Shown: positions 34,551 to 43,247 of the stretch, one piece after another
Layout of the letters: each line of letters begins with the position of its first letter
Position numbering within the stretch: position 1 is the stretch's first letter
NCBI RefSeq assembly: GCF_014650115.1
Contig: NZ_BMUI01000010.1
Span: 124,001 to 188,000, forward strand
DNA: 64,000 bases
Source of the DNA: Streptomyces olivaceoviridis
Lineage (GTDB): Bacteria > Actinomycetota > Actinomycetes > Streptomycetales > Streptomycetaceae
Direction of reading: 5' to 3'
Notes under the pieces: generated by a model
Databases searched by the model: none
What the model was told of the DNA's origin: nothing
What the model saw: only the letters and a program-made list of their open reading frames with translations
Made by a program: the position numbers and the translations under genes

Positions 34551-35582
34551 TCAGCCGACCTTCCGCCCGCGCATCGGCTCGGTCTCCAGCCCACCGCCCT
34601 TGCGCAGGCCGTCCAGGAACTCCTGGATCACCTCGGTCGCCGTGTGCCGGGGCTCCCAGCCCAGCTCGGCGCGTGCCCGCGCGCAGTCCATCAGCGGCAG
34701 CCGCAGCACGGCGTCGAACAGGTGCGGCGAGGCGGGCAGCAGGTGCAGTCCCCAGGCGGCGGTGATGGCCGAGCGGGCCGCCGTACGCGGCAGCCGGACC
34801 GGCCGGGAGCCGAGCAGCTCGGCGAGCACACCGGCGTCCAGCGCGGGATCGGCGGCCAGGTTGAAGGCGCCCCGGGCGCTGTCCGAGCGCACCGCGAGCC
34901 GGTAGGCCTCGGCGGCGTCGTCCGTGTGCAGCGCCTGCACCCGCAGGCCGGGGATGTCCGGCAGGAACGGCAGCAGGTCCGGCCGGGCCAGCGGACCGGG
35001 CAGGAACCGCCCGCCGAAGATCCGTCGCTGCTCGCTCGCGGACTCCCACTTGAACAGGAACGCCGGCCGCATCCGGACCACCCGCACCTCGGGGTGGTCG
35101 CGCTCGAACACGTCCAGCGTGCGCTCCAGGTAGGCCTTCTCCCGGCAGTACGCGGCGTCCGGCCAGCCGTGCGTGGGCCAGGACTCGTCCACCGGGCGGT
35201 CCTTCGGCCCCGGCGAGTACGCCCCGACGGAGGAGGCGTGCACCAGCACCGGCACCCGGGCCGCGGCGACCGCCTCGAACACCCGGATGCCTCCGAGCAC
35301 ATTGGTCCGCCAGGTGGTGGCCGGATCATGCGTCGGCTGGAAGGCCCAGGCCAGATGGATCACGGCGTCGGCACCCTCGAACCGCTCGGCGAGGTTCGCC
35401 CGGTCCGCGGCGAGGTCGACGGCGGACCACTCGGTCTTCGGCGGCGACCACTCGGGCGTCCGCCGGGCCAGCCCGCGCACGGACTTGATGTCCGGGTCCT
35501 CGGAGAGCAGGCGCACCACACTCGTCCCGACGTTGCCGGTGGCGCCTGTCACGACGACCCTGCTGCCCGCTGAGCTGCTCAC
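34551..35582 (-). CDS. NAD-dependent epimerase/dehydratase (extended SDR)
   Basis: 343 residues. Rossmann motif VVVTGATGNVGTSVVRLL near the N-terminus, HLAWAFQP, the HASSVGAYSPG strand and catalytic Y-C-R-E-K near 165. Extended short-chain dehydrogenase acting on a nucleotide sugar or other carbonyl substrate. GTG 35582 is chosen because AAGGAG stands seven bases ahead; the open frame further upstream is not conserved. Followed by the small acidic protein. Confidence 0.85.
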   Translation of the reverse strand: MSSSAGSRVVVTGATGNVGTSVVRLLSEDPDIKSVRGLARRTPEWSPPKTEWSAVDLAADRANLAERFEGADAVIHLAWAFQPTHDPATTWRTNVLGGIRVFEAVAAARVPVLVHASSVGAYSPGPKDRPVDESWPTHGWPDAAYCREKAYLERTLDVFERDHPEVRVVRMRPAFLFKWESASEQRRIFGGRFLPGPLARPDLLPFLPDIPGLRVQALHTDDAAEAYRLAVRSDSARGAFNLAADPALDAGVLAELLGSRPVRLPRTAARSAITAAWGLHLLPASPHLFDAVLRLPLMDCARARAELGWEPRHTATEVIQEFLDGLRKGGGLETEPMRGRKVG

Positions 35583-35905
35583 CTTCGGCTCCTTACGTCG
35601 GCACGGCGGAGGCTGCGACGAGCGGCCGGGTACCCGGGCGCCGAGTCCGCACACGCGGCACGGGGGCGGCACGGGGAAGCCCCGGCCGTGACGGGGGAAT
35701 CACGACCGGGGCGGTCAGGTGGTGGGGGCGGATGGCGGTCGCCTCTCGGCGAGACGCTCCACAGGGCTTCAGCCGAACGATCGTCCCTGTGGGCAAAAGG
35801 TGAGGCCCGGGGACACTGTCCCATCCGCACCCACGGCCTGTTCAACGGGCAACCACACCCAGGTGTTCCAGCCCCTCGCGTGACGTGCGTCACCACCGGA
35901 ACCGC
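35583..35905. other. 323-base intergenic region between epimerase and HAD genes
   Basis: Contains the epimerase promoter region and a long hairpin (35679-35712). Nearer the HAD stop is a perfect 14-base dyad GTGACG-TG-CGTCAC at 35880-35893. No convincing frame with a ribosome-binding site was seen. Confidence 0.55.
35679..35712 (-). terminator. Strong hairpin downstream of the PHP-HAD gene pair
   Basis: 13-base arms (35679-35691 and 35700-35712) of GCCCCGGCCGTGA and TCACGACCGGGGC with a single mismatched pair and an 8-base loop CGGGGGAA. No T tract, as is normal for streptomycete terminators. It lies about 195 bases beyond the HAD stop and 97 bases before the epimerase start, so could end the HAD transcript or act in the epimerase leader. 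Confidence 0.5.
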
Positions 35906-36562
35906 TCAGCCCAGCGGGCTCCCGGCCAGCCGCGCCAGCAGGTCCGCGGGGTCCGCGTACACCGCCTCCGCCCCCGCCTCCTCCAGGTCGGCCCGGGGGA
36001 TGCCGCCGCACAGCACGCCCAGACAGCGCACGCCGGCCTTGCTGCCCGCCCGCATGTCCCACACGGTGTCCCCGACGAACACCGCCCGCGAGGCCGGCAC
36101 CCCGGCCAGCTCCAGCGCGTGCTCCACGGGCTCCGGGGCCGGCTTGCCCTCCCGCACGTCGTCCGCGCTCGCCGTGGCCGCGATGGCGTCGTCCGCGTCG
36201 ATCGCCCGGCGCAGCGCACCGAGTTCGGCACCGCTCGCCGAGGTGGCGAGGACCACCGTCCAGCCGTCCCCGTGCAGCCGCCGCAGCAGCTCGCCGGCCC
36301 CCGGCAGGGCGGGGAGCCGGTCGAAGTACTGGCCGTACAGCGCCGTGTGCGCGGCGCTCAGCGCGGCGTCCTCGTCCCGGTCGCGGTCGTCGCCGAGCAG
36401 ATGGGCGACGAGGTCCGTGGAGCCGAGGCCGACGGCCCGGTGCACGGCGTGCATGGGCACCTCGTGGCCCGCCTGCCGGAACGCCTCCCACCAGGTCACG
36501 ACGTGCAGGTGATTGGTGTCGACGAGGGTCCCGTCGACGTCGAACACGGCGGCACGGTCCAT
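35906..36562 (-). CDS. HAD-superfamily phosphatase (phosphoglycolate/beta-phosphoglucomutase-like)
   Basis: 218 residues. Motif I AAVFDVDGTLVDTN with nucleophile D8, motif II VLATSAS near 109, motif III lysine in EGKPAPEP near 140 and motif IV VFVGDTVWDM near 160. Cap domain between residues 15 and 80 is the helical C1 type. Cytosolic phosphatase of a small phosphorylated metabolite. Lies 56 bases downstream of the PHP gene on the same strand. Confidence 0.88.
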   Translation of the reverse strand: MDRAAVFDVDGTLVDTNHLHVVTWWEAFRQAGHEVPMHAVHRAVGLGSTDLVAHLLGDDRDRDEDAALSAAHTALYGQYFDRLPALPGAGELLRRLHGDGWTVVLATSASGAELGALRRAIDADDAIAATASADDVREGKPAPEPVEHALELAGVPASRAVFVGDTVWDMRAGSKAGVRCLGVLCGGIPRADLEEAGAEAVYADPADLLARLAGSPLG

Positions 36563-36618
36563 TCCGGGTCCTCTCCGTCGGCCCCGGGTCCTTCCTGCCG
36601 GCCCCAGGGTCCTCGCGG

Positions 36619-37686
36619 TCAGTTCCCGGAACGGGTACCACGCCCGGAACCCGCCACGCGTGCCGGCAGCCGGCCCTCCCGCGTCCAGTCCAGCAGCTCG
36701 TCGGCCGACCAGGTGGTCACCACGCGCTCGGGCGGCACCCCGCACTCCTCGGCCCGCGCGCAGCCGAGGATCTGCCAGTCCAGCTGGCCGGGCGCGTGGG
36801 CGTCGGTGTCGACCGAGAACAGCACCCCGGCGTCGACCGCCCGGCGCAGCAGCCGCCGGGGCGGGTCCAGCCGTTCCGGGCGGCTGTTGATCTCCACGGC
36901 GGTCCCCGACTCGGCGCACGCCGCGAACACCTCGTCCGCGTCGAACTGAGACTCGGGCCGTCCCCGGCCCGTGACCAGCCGCCCGGTGCAGTGCCCGAGG
37001 ACGTCGGCGTGCGGATCGCGCACGGCGGCGACCATCCGCCGGGTCATGGACCGGGCGTCCATCCGCAGCTTGGAGTGGACCGACACCACGACCACGTCCA
37101 GCCGCTCCAGCAGCTCCGGTTCCTGGTCCAGCGAGCCGTCGTCCAGGATGTCGCACTCGATGCCGGTGAGCAGCCGGAACGGCGCCCAGCGCGCGTTCAG
37201 CTCCGCGACCACCGCCAACTGCTCCCGCAGCCGCGCGGGCGACAGCCCACGGGCCACGGTCAGCCGCGGCGAGTGGTCGGTGAGCACGGCCCACTCGTGT
37301 CCCAGCCCGGCCGCCGCCCGCCCCATCTCCTCGATCGGGCTGCCGCCGTCGGACCAGTCCGAGTGCGTGTGACAGTCCCCGCGGATCAGCGCCCGCAGCC
37401 CGGCCCCGACCCCCTCGGCGCCGGCCGGCGCCCCGGCCTCCTCCTCCAGCTTGCGCAGGTACCCGGGCACCTCGCCGCCCAGCGCCTCCCGCACCACCTG
37501 CGCGGTCTTCGGCCCGACACCCCTCAGCGACTCCAGCGTCCCGGCGGCGGCCCGCTCGGCCACCTCGCCCTCGGGCAGCGCGGCCAGCGTCCGGGAGGCG
37601 GTACGGAAGGCCCTTACCCGGTAGGTGGGCGCGAGCGCCCGCTCCAGGAGGAACGCGATCCGGTCGAGGGCGGCGACGGGGTCCAT
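36619..37686 (-). CDS. PHP-domain protein with PolX-like N-terminal helix-hairpin-helix domain
   Basis: 355 residues. Residues about 1-75 resemble the 8-kDa/HhH domain of DNA polymerase X (ALDRIAFLLE, then LRGVGPKTAQVVREAL). Residues about 105-345 are a PHP metallo-phosphoesterase: GDCHTHSDWSDG, LTDHSPR, GIECDILDDGSLD, VVVSVHS, DVLGHCTGR, EINSRPERLD and DTDAH all keep their metal ligands. The nucleotidyl-transferase palm present between these parts in true PolX is absent. Possible DNA-repair exonuclease/phosphoesterase; activity inferred. Confidence 0.82.
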   Translation of the reverse strand: MDPVAALDRIAFLLERALAPTYRVRAFRTASRTLAALPEGEVAERAAAGTLESLRGVGPKTAQVVREALGGEVPGYLRKLEEEAGAPAGAEGVGAGLRALIRGDCHTHSDWSDGGSPIEEMGRAAAGLGHEWAVLTDHSPRLTVARGLSPARLREQLAVVAELNARWAPFRLLTGIECDILDDGSLDQEPELLERLDVVVVSVHSKLRMDARSMTRRMVAAVRDPHADVLGHCTGRLVTGRGRPESQFDADEVFAACAESGTAVEINSRPERLDPPRRLLRRAVDAGVLFSVDTDAHAPGQLDWQILGCARAEECGVPPERVVTTWSADELLDWTREGRLPARVAGSGRGTRSGN

Positions 37687-37836
37687 GGGAACCAAGGGTG
37701 CACCAGGCGCCCCGGAGGGGCGCGGGGAACCGCGCGACCGGCCGCCTTCCGGGTCCGCGGTGGCGGGTCCGTTTGTCCCCACCGCCCCCGGGTACTGCGT
37801 GACCCGTGCACGTGACCCACCGTGAGGAGGCCCGTC

Positions 37837-38640
37837 ATGTCCGTACCGGATGCGCGGCGAACGGCCGTGGTGACCGGCGCGGACAGCGGCATCGGCCGGG
37901 CCACCGCCGTACGGCTGGCCGAGGCGGCCCTGGACGTCGGCATCACCTGGCACACGGACGAGAAGGGCGCCGAGGAGACGGCGGAGGAGGTCCGCGCGCA
38001 CGGCCGCCGTGCCGCCGTGAGCCGGCTGGACCTGACCCGGCTGCCCGAGGCCGCCGACGCCGTGGACGACCTGTGCGAGGAGCTCGGCCGGATCGACGTC
38101 CTCGTCAACAACGCCGGTACCGGCACGATGACCCCCTACCTCGACCTGACGCTCACGGATGTGCGCCGGGTCCTGGACGTCGACCTCGTGGGCCCGTTCC
38201 TGCTCGGGCAGCGGGCCGCGCGGCGCATGATCCGGCAGGGCGGCGGCGGCCGGATCGTGAACGTCACCTCCGTGCACGAGCACCAGCCGCGGGTCGGCGC
38301 GGCCCCGTACTGCGCGGCCAAGGGCGGGCTCGGACTGCTCACCCAGGTGATGGCCCTGGAGCTGGCCGAGTACGGCATCACCGTGAACGCGGTCGCGCCG
38401 GGTGAGATCGCCACCCCGATGACCGGCCAGGAGGACACCGACGTGCGCGGCGAGCGCCGTCCCGGCGTGCCGCTCGGCCGGCCCGGCGACGCCCGCGAGG
38501 TCGCCGCCGTGATCGCGTTCCTCGCGAGCCCGGACGCCTCCTACGTCACCGGCGCCTCGTGGAGCGTCGACGGCGGCATGCTGCGCATGGGCCCGCAGGC
38601 CGGCTCCCATCTGACCAGCGACGACTGGCGCCGGCCCTGA
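37837..38640 (+). CDS. Short-chain dehydrogenase/reductase
   Basis: 267 residues. Cofactor motif VVTGADSGIGRATA (residues about 11-24), NNAGTGT near 91, catalytic serine in VTSVHEH and Y-C-A-A-K near 158-162, and the PGEIATPM segment. Ends with the classical GASWSVDGGM strand. GAGGAGG lies seven bases before ATG 37837; GTG 37822 is less likely. Similar to glucose dehydrogenase/3-oxoacyl reductase-like SDRs; substrate unknown. Confidence 0.88.
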   Translation: MSVPDARRTAVVTGADSGIGRATAVRLAEAALDVGITWHTDEKGAEETAEEVRAHGRRAAVSRLDLTRLPEAADAVDDLCEELGRIDVLVNNAGTGTMTPYLDLTLTDVRRVLDVDLVGPFLLGQRAARRMIRQGGGGRIVNVTSVHEHQPRVGAAPYCAAKGGLGLLTQVMALELAEYGITVNAVAPGEIATPMTGQEDTDVRGERRPGVPLGRPGDAREVAAVIAFLASPDASYVTGASWSVDGGMLRMGPQAGSHLTSDDWRRP

Positions 38641-38680
38641 GGCGGCGGGGACGGTGCGACGAGGCCGGGGGGAGACCGCG

Positions 38681-39706
38681 GTGAGGCTGCGCACCAGTTC
38701 GCCCGACGGCCCCGGCTACACGCGCGTCCGCTGCGGCCGGGGCTTCCGCTACGTCGACGGCGCCGGCGAGCCCCTGACCGACCCCGAGCAGCTCGCCCGC
38801 GTCCGCGCCCTGACCGTCCCGCCCGCCTGGCGCGACGTGTGGATCTGCCGCTGGCCCAACGGCCACCTCCAGGCCGTCGGCACCGACGACGCCGGACGCC
38901 GGCAGTACCTGTACCACGAGCGGTTCCGGGCCGAGCAGGACAGGGCCAAGCACGAGCACGTACGGCAGGTGGCGCGGGCCCTGCCCGAGCTGCGCGCCAA
39001 GGTGGCGGTGGACCTCGCCGGGCGGGGGCTGAGCCGGGACCGGGTCACCGCCTGCGCGGTCCGCCTGCTCGACCTCGGCTTCTTCCGCATCGGCAGCGAC
39101 CGGCACACCCGCACCAGCGAGACCTACGGCCTGACGACCATGCTCCGCGAGCACGTCGGCTGCGCACGCGGCGAGATCAGCTTCGGCTACCCGGCCAAGG
39201 GCGGCACCGAGATGGTCCGCGCCCTCGTCGACGAGCAGGTGCACGCGGTCGCCCGGTCCCTGCTGCGCCGCCCGCGCGGCGGCGACCGCTTCCTCGCCTA
39301 CTGGGACCACGGCGCCTGGCACGACCTGCGCGGCGACGACCTCAACGAGGCCCTGCGCCGGCTGTCCGGCACCGACGTCACCGCCAAGGACTTCCGCACC
39401 TGGCACGCCACCGTGCTGGCCGCCGTGGCGGTCTCCGTGACCGCGCGGGGCGCCCGGGCGACCGAGGCCGCCCGGCGCCGGCAGCTCGCCCGGGCCGTCC
39501 GTGAGGTCAGCCACTACCTGGGCAACACGCCCGCGGTGTGCCGGACGTCGTACATCGACCCGAAGGTCTTCGAGCTGTTCGAGCAGGGCGTCACCGTCGC
39601 CCCCGCGCTCACCCGGCTGGGCGAACACGGGGAGTTCGGGCGTCCGGCCACGCAGGGAGCCGTCGAGGCGGCCGTACTCGATCTCCTCGACGGCTCCGGC
39701 GGATGA
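38681..39706 (+). CDS. DNA topoisomerase IB (poxvirus-type)
   Basis: 341 residues, the size of bacterial/viral topoisomerase IB. N-terminal TRVRCGRGFRYVDGAGEPL and IPPAW-like VPPAWRDVWIC are conserved. Catalytic residues: arginine in FRIGSDRHTRTSETYGLTT (near 130-140), lysine/arginine/histidine in VTAKDFRTWHATV (near 235), and the DNA-linking tyrosine in CRTSYIDPKV (near 291). Relaxes supercoils through a 3'-phosphotyrosine. GTG 38681 follows GGGGGGAGA. 40 bases after the SDR gene. Confidence 0.9.
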   Translation: MRLRTSSPDGPGYTRVRCGRGFRYVDGAGEPLTDPEQLARVRALTVPPAWRDVWICRWPNGHLQAVGTDDAGRRQYLYHERFRAEQDRAKHEHVRQVARALPELRAKVAVDLAGRGLSRDRVTACAVRLLDLGFFRIGSDRHTRTSETYGLTTMLREHVGCARGEISFGYPAKGGTEMVRALVDEQVHAVARSLLRRPRGGDRFLAYWDHGAWHDLRGDDLNEALRRLSGTDVTAKDFRTWHATVLAAVAVSVTARGARATEAARRRQLARAVREVSHYLGNTPAVCRTSYIDPKVFELFEQGVTVAPALTRLGEHGEFGRPATQGAVEAAVLDLLDGSGG

Positions 39707-39741
39707 CCCGTCGGCGCGGGTTGCGTTCTACCCTCGATTGC

Positions 39742-39987
39742 ATGACCGAACAAGCAGCCCCCCACATCTCCCGCCCGCGGATCCTGGTCCTCGGGGTGTG
39801 CCCGGGCCGGCACGGCGAGCCGCCCTTCCGGATCATGGAGATCGACGGTCAGGTGGTCGGTGAGGCCAGGACCATCACGGACGTGCTGGAGACGGCCGCC
39901 TCGTACGGCATACCCATCCACGACCTGGACGACCCGGACGCGGTCCGCTGGGTGGGCGGCGACAAGTACACCTGGACGCTGCACTGA
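39742..39987 (+). CDS. Small conserved hypothetical protein
   Basis: 81 residues, MTEQAAPHISRPRILVLGVC..., with a compact alpha/beta appearance and a W-V-G-G-D-K-Y-T-W end. The codon use is normal for the region and similar small proteins are familiar in streptomycete genomes. ATG 39742 follows topoisomerase IB by 35 bases on the same strand. No function can be assigned. Confidence 0.65.
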   Translation: MTEQAAPHISRPRILVLGVCPGRHGEPPFRIMEIDGQVVGEARTITDVLETAASYGIPIHDLDDPDAVRWVGGDKYTWTLH

Positions 39988-40005
39988 CCGGCCGGCGGGG
40001 CAGGG

Positions 40006-41238
40006 TCAGCCGACCGTCCACTTCTGGTTGGCGCTGCCCGTGCAGGTCCAGATCTGCAACCGTGTCCCGTTGGCCGAGTTGTTGCCGGTGACGTCGAGGC
40101 ACTTGTTCGCCTGCGGGTTGACGATGTCGCGGGCCGCCGGGAGGGCCCACTTCTGGGCGGCGCTGCCGTTGCAGTCCCACAGCTGGACGGGCGTACCGTC
40201 GGCGGTGCCGCCGCCGCTGACGTCCAGGCACTTGCCGAGCGCCCGGAGCGTGCCGTCCGAGCCCACGGTCCACGACTGTGCGGCCGTGCCGTTGCAGTCG
40301 TAGAGCTGGACCGGGGTGCCGTTCGCGGGGTTGGCGCCGGCCACGTCCACGCACTTGCCCGCCAGGCCCCGGATCGGCACACCGGCGGCGCTGTCGCTCG
40401 TCGTCACCGACACCGAGTCCACCACCAGCGCTTGCGGGAACTGCGTGGAGCCGTCGGGGTCGCCCGGCCAGTAGCCGCCGACCGCGAGGTTCAGGATCAG
40501 GAAGAACGGCTTGTTGAACACCCAGGTCTTCCCGCCCAGGTCGGCCGGGGTGCGCCGCTGGTAGACGTTGCCGTCCACCGACCAGGTGATCGAGTCCGGT
40601 GCCCAGTCGACGGCGAAGGTGTGGAAGGCGTCCGCGAAGGCCTGCCCGTTCGGCAGCGAGTAGGCCGCGCCTATGCCGCCCGAGCCGGAGTAGCCGGGAC
40701 CGTGGATGGTGCCGTGCACGGTCGAGGGTTCGAAGCCGACGTTCTCCATGACGTCGATCTCACCCGAGTCCGGCCAGTTCACCGGCGTGCCGAGCATCCA
40801 GAAGGCGGGCCACATGCCCTGGCCGCGCGGGATCTTCATCCGCGCCTCCACATGGCCGTACTGGGCGTTGAACTTCCCGGCCGTGTTCAGCCGGGCCGAG
40901 GTGTACTGACAGCTGCCGTACCAGCACTGGTAGCCGGCCGGGTTCTCCTTGCGGGCCGTGATCACCAGGTGGCCCTGGCCGTCGAGGGCCGCGTTCTTCG
41001 TGCCCGAGGTGTAGTACTGCCGTTCGTGGTTGTTGACGTTGTCGCCGGTCTCCAGGGTCCACTTCGAGGAGTCGACCGCGGCGCCCGCGGGCCCGTCGAA
41101 GCTGTCGGAGAAGGTGGTGACGGCCGCCGCCGTGGGGGCGGCGGTGTCGGCCCGCGCCGGGCCGACGGCGGCCGAGCCGATCAGTGCCGCGGACAGGGCG
41201 GCCAGGAGACATCTGCGGAGCAGGCGTGGGGAGGCCAT
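40006..41238 (-). CDS. Secreted GH16 beta-1,3-glucanase with ricin-type carbohydrate-binding domain
   Basis: 410 residues. Sec signal peptide MASPRLLRRCLLAALSAALIG...ARA. GH16 catalytic domain about residues 40-275 with active site GEIDVMENVG (E-x-D-x-x-E, near 160), typical of laminarinases/endo-beta-1,3-glucanases; then a ricin B-type trefoil (CBM13) about 287-410 with repeated C-V-D-V/C-L-D-V and Q-x-W/Q-K-W motifs. Degrades fungal or algal beta-glucan outside the cell. Monocistronic with its own promoter upstream. Confidence 0.92.
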   Translation of the reverse strand: MASPRLLRRCLLAALSAALIGSAAVGPARADTAAPTAAAVTTFSDSFDGPAGAAVDSSKWTLETGDNVNNHERQYYTSGTKNAALDGQGHLVITARKENPAGYQCWYGSCQYTSARLNTAGKFNAQYGHVEARMKIPRGQGMWPAFWMLGTPVNWPDSGEIDVMENVGFEPSTVHGTIHGPGYSGSGGIGAAYSLPNGQAFADAFHTFAVDWAPDSITWSVDGNVYQRRTPADLGGKTWVFNKPFFLILNLAVGGYWPGDPDGSTQFPQALVVDSVSVTTSDSAAGVPIRGLAGKCVDVAGANPANGTPVQLYDCNGTAAQSWTVGSDGTLRALGKCLDVSGGGTADGTPVQLWDCNGSAAQKWALPAARDIVNPQANKCLDVTGNNSANGTRLQIWTCTGSANQKWTVG

Positions 41239-41278
41239 GGCTCTCCGTTCATGTGGGGGCGTGAGCGGTGCGCCTCTT

Positions 41279-41308
41279 GATTTAAGGAGTGAGATAAGGG
41301 GCCGTCAA
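41279..41308 (-). promoter_or_regulatory. Predicted promoter of the GH16 gene
   Basis: On the minus strand TTGACG (41308-41303), an 18-base spacer and TAAATC (41284-41279). The local segment is unusually AT-rich for the window. Position about 41 bases upstream of the ATG is consistent with a short leader. Confidence 0.5.
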
Positions 41309-41336
41309 TACTCTGGTACGGACCTGTCGCTGACGA

Positions 41337-42029
41337 TCAGCCGGCGGACGGCTCACGCACGCGCCGGTGCACCCCCCGTCCGAGCCTCCGCCCCAGCAGC
41401 AGCCAACCCAGCAGCGCCCCGGCCGTGTTGAGGATGACGTCGTCGATGTCGAAGGCCCGCCCGGTGACCAGCGCCCCCTGGACCAGCTCCACCATCAGCA
41501 TCACGAGGGCCGTCAGCGCGAGCACCTGGAGCACACCCCGGGCACGCGGCGCGAGGACCGGCACCAGCACCCCGAACGGCACGCCGAGCAGCACGTTGCC
41601 GCCGAGCTGCCGGAGCGCGTCCCGCAGCGACGCCTGCTCCAGGTAGGCCCGGAGCGAGCGGCCCGGGTGCAGGTTGCTGTGCGTCAGCGGCACCGACGCG
41701 GGCGACGGCTGGAGCGTGATGCGGGCCAGGGCGACGGCGAACGCGACCATGCACGCGAAGGCGACGAGGATCGCCAGCAGCCGGACGGGCAGCGGCCACA
41801 CGTGCCGGGGGCGGCCCTCCTCGGCGGGTCGCTCCCGGGTGTCCGCGGCCGGGCGCCGCCGGGCGGCGGACCGGAGGCGCAGCCTCTCGGCCGGCCACCA
41901 CGTCCGGGTGGACCGGGGGCGCCCCTCGTCGGCCGGCGGCCGGTTCCGGGCGGGGCGGACCTCCTCGGCCGGCTGCCGTTTCCGGGCGGCGCGCAGGATC
42001 TCCGGCAGGCGCGGCACGGTACGGGCCAT
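41337..42029 (-). CDS. VanZ-like membrane protein
   Basis: 230 residues. A basic, disordered N-terminal ~75 residues with R-P-P-A-D-E-G-R-P style repeats, then about four hydrophobic segments: LLAILVAFACMVAFAVALARI, NVLLGVPFGVLVPVLAP, LALTALVMLMVELVQ and TAGALLGWLLLG. The N-x-x-L-x-x-P-F-G and E-x-x-Q...R-x-x-D-x-D-D motifs are characteristic of the VanZ/teicoplanin-resistance-like family; GAFDIDDVILN is present. ATG 42029 has GGAGG. The resistance role is not established for this subgroup. Confidence 0.82.
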   Translation of the reverse strand: MARTVPRLPEILRAARKRQPAEEVRPARNRPPADEGRPRSTRTWWPAERLRLRSAARRRPAADTRERPAEEGRPRHVWPLPVRLLAILVAFACMVAFAVALARITLQPSPASVPLTHSNLHPGRSLRAYLEQASLRDALRQLGGNVLLGVPFGVLVPVLAPRARGVLQVLALTALVMLMVELVQGALVTGRAFDIDDVILNTAGALLGWLLLGRRLGRGVHRRVREPSAG

Positions 42030-42261
42030 GTGCTCCTCCACTCGTCAACTTCCGCGGTCCGAACGTCGGTTACCCCCACCGCGGCACAGGATGCCCGCCG
42101 TCCGGCCCGCACCCGTGGTTTCCGTTCACGCCTGAGGGGCACTCCGGGTGCGGACCCGCGTGCCGCCGCTCCCGCCCGGGTCCGGCGGTGCTTGGATGCC
42201 CCCAGCGGCATGGTGGACACATCGCCGCGTATCCGAGCACAGCGGACCCAGGAGGTGCTGC

Positions 42262-42456
42262 GTGACCCGTCGTACGGCACCCCGGGCGGCCCTCCTCGCC
42301 GCCGGTGAACTCCTCGCCTGGTGGGCGGTGCTGGCACTGCTGTGGCTGGTGCTGATCAGCACCGTCGACACCCTGGAGCGGATCGTCGGCGCGAGCTGCG
42401 CCGCCGTGGGCGCGCTCCTCGCCCGGACCGGCCGGCGGGCGGTGAGCTGGCGGTGA
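42262..42456 (+). CDS. Short MrpE-like small membrane protein
   Basis: 64 residues with one hydrophobic segment (LLAWWAVLALLWLVLIST) followed by a second weak one. GTG 42262 has AGGAGG and the stop overlaps the next GTG as GTGA. Its place before an MrpF-like gene is that of MrpE in Mrp operons, but normal MrpE is about 160 residues, so this is a reduced version or an unrelated membrane peptide. Confidence 0.6.
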   Translation: MTRRTAPRAALLAAGELLAWWAVLALLWLVLISTVDTLERIVGASCAAVGALLARTGRRAVSWR

Positions 42457-42905
42457 ACGGCTGGATCCTCGCGGCGACCGTCGAGCTGGGCGGGGGAGGA
42501 GCGGCGGCCCTGTGGGGCGTGACCACCGGCCCGCCGGCCCGCCGGGTCGTCGCCCAGAACCTCACCACCTCCGCCGTCTGCCCGGCCCTGCTGCTCCTCG
42601 CCCAGGGCTACGGCCGCCCCTCCTACGTCGACCTCGCCCTGCTGCTGGCCCTGCTCGGCCCGGTCGGCACGCTCGTCTTCGCCCGGCTGCTCTCCGACGA
42701 CCTGGCCGGGGAACGCCCGGGCGCGTGGCCCCTGACCTGGACGGCGGCGGGCCTGGGCGCGGCGGTCGTGCTCGCCCTGTGCGTGGCCGGCGCCCCGGGC
42801 CGGGCGACGGTGAAGCTCCTGGTGATCGGCGCCCTGCTGATCAGCGGCAACGTGATCGCCTCCCGCGCCCTGGCGGGCGGATACCGGGGGGTGCGGGGTG
42901 GCTGA
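42453..42905 (+). CDS. MrpF-like subunit with MrpG-like C-terminal extension
   Basis: 150 residues. The first 90 match MrpF/PhaF: GPPARRVVAQNLTTSAVCPALLLL then RPSYVDLALLLALLGPVGTL. True MrpF ends here; this protein continues with LGAAVVLALCVAGAP and TVKLLVIGALLISGNVIASR, resembling the last part of MrpG/PhaG. Part of a multisubunit cation/proton antiporter in the cytoplasmic membrane. Start GTG 42453 overlaps the previous stop. Confidence 0.72.
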   Translation: MNGWILAATVELGGGGAAALWGVTTGPPARRVVAQNLTTSAVCPALLLLAQGYGRPSYVDLALLLALLGPVGTLVFARLLSDDLAGERPGAWPLTWTAAGLGAAVVLALCVAGAPGRATVKLLVIGALLISGNVIASRALAGGYRGVRGG

Positions 42906-42986
42906 CGGGACGCCGGGTGCGGCCGGTCGCCGGTACGCCCCGCGGGGCGGGCGCGCGCCCGCCGGCACGTGGAAGGCGGGTGCCGT

Positions 42987-43247
42987 GTGTCCGACGCCCT
43001 GATCGTCGTCGTGCTGCTGCTCGTGGCCGGGTCCGCCACCGCGGCCGTGGCCCAGCGCGATCCCGCCCGCCAGGCGCTCGTGCTGTCCTTCCTGGGCGTG
43101 CTGCTGGCCGCGCTGTTCACCGTGCTCCAGGCCCCGGACGTCGGCCTGTCCCAGCTCGCCGTCGGCTCCGCCCTCACCCCACTGCTGATCATGCTGTCGG
43201 TGCGCAAGATCAGACGTCGGGGCCGCTCCGAGGAGGAGGACGGGTGA
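42987..43247 (+). CDS. DUF4040 (MbhD-type) antiporter subunit
   Basis: 86 residues with two or three hydrophobic segments and the conserved APDVGLSQLAVGSALTPLLI, the signature of the MbhD/DUF4040 module that in standard Mrp systems is the C-terminal part of MrpA. Here it is a separate small gene. GTG 42987 preferred over GTG 42969; stop overlaps the next start as GTGA. Confidence 0.8.
   Translation: MSDALIVVVLLLVAGSATAAVAQRDPARQALVLSFLGVLLAALFTVLQAPDVGLSQLAVGSALTPLLIMLSVRKIRRRGRSEEEDG

Noticed and set aside
35713..35905. A degraded gene between epimerase and HAD genes
   Set aside because: Frames show scattered codons but no recognisable family or consistent order of motifs.
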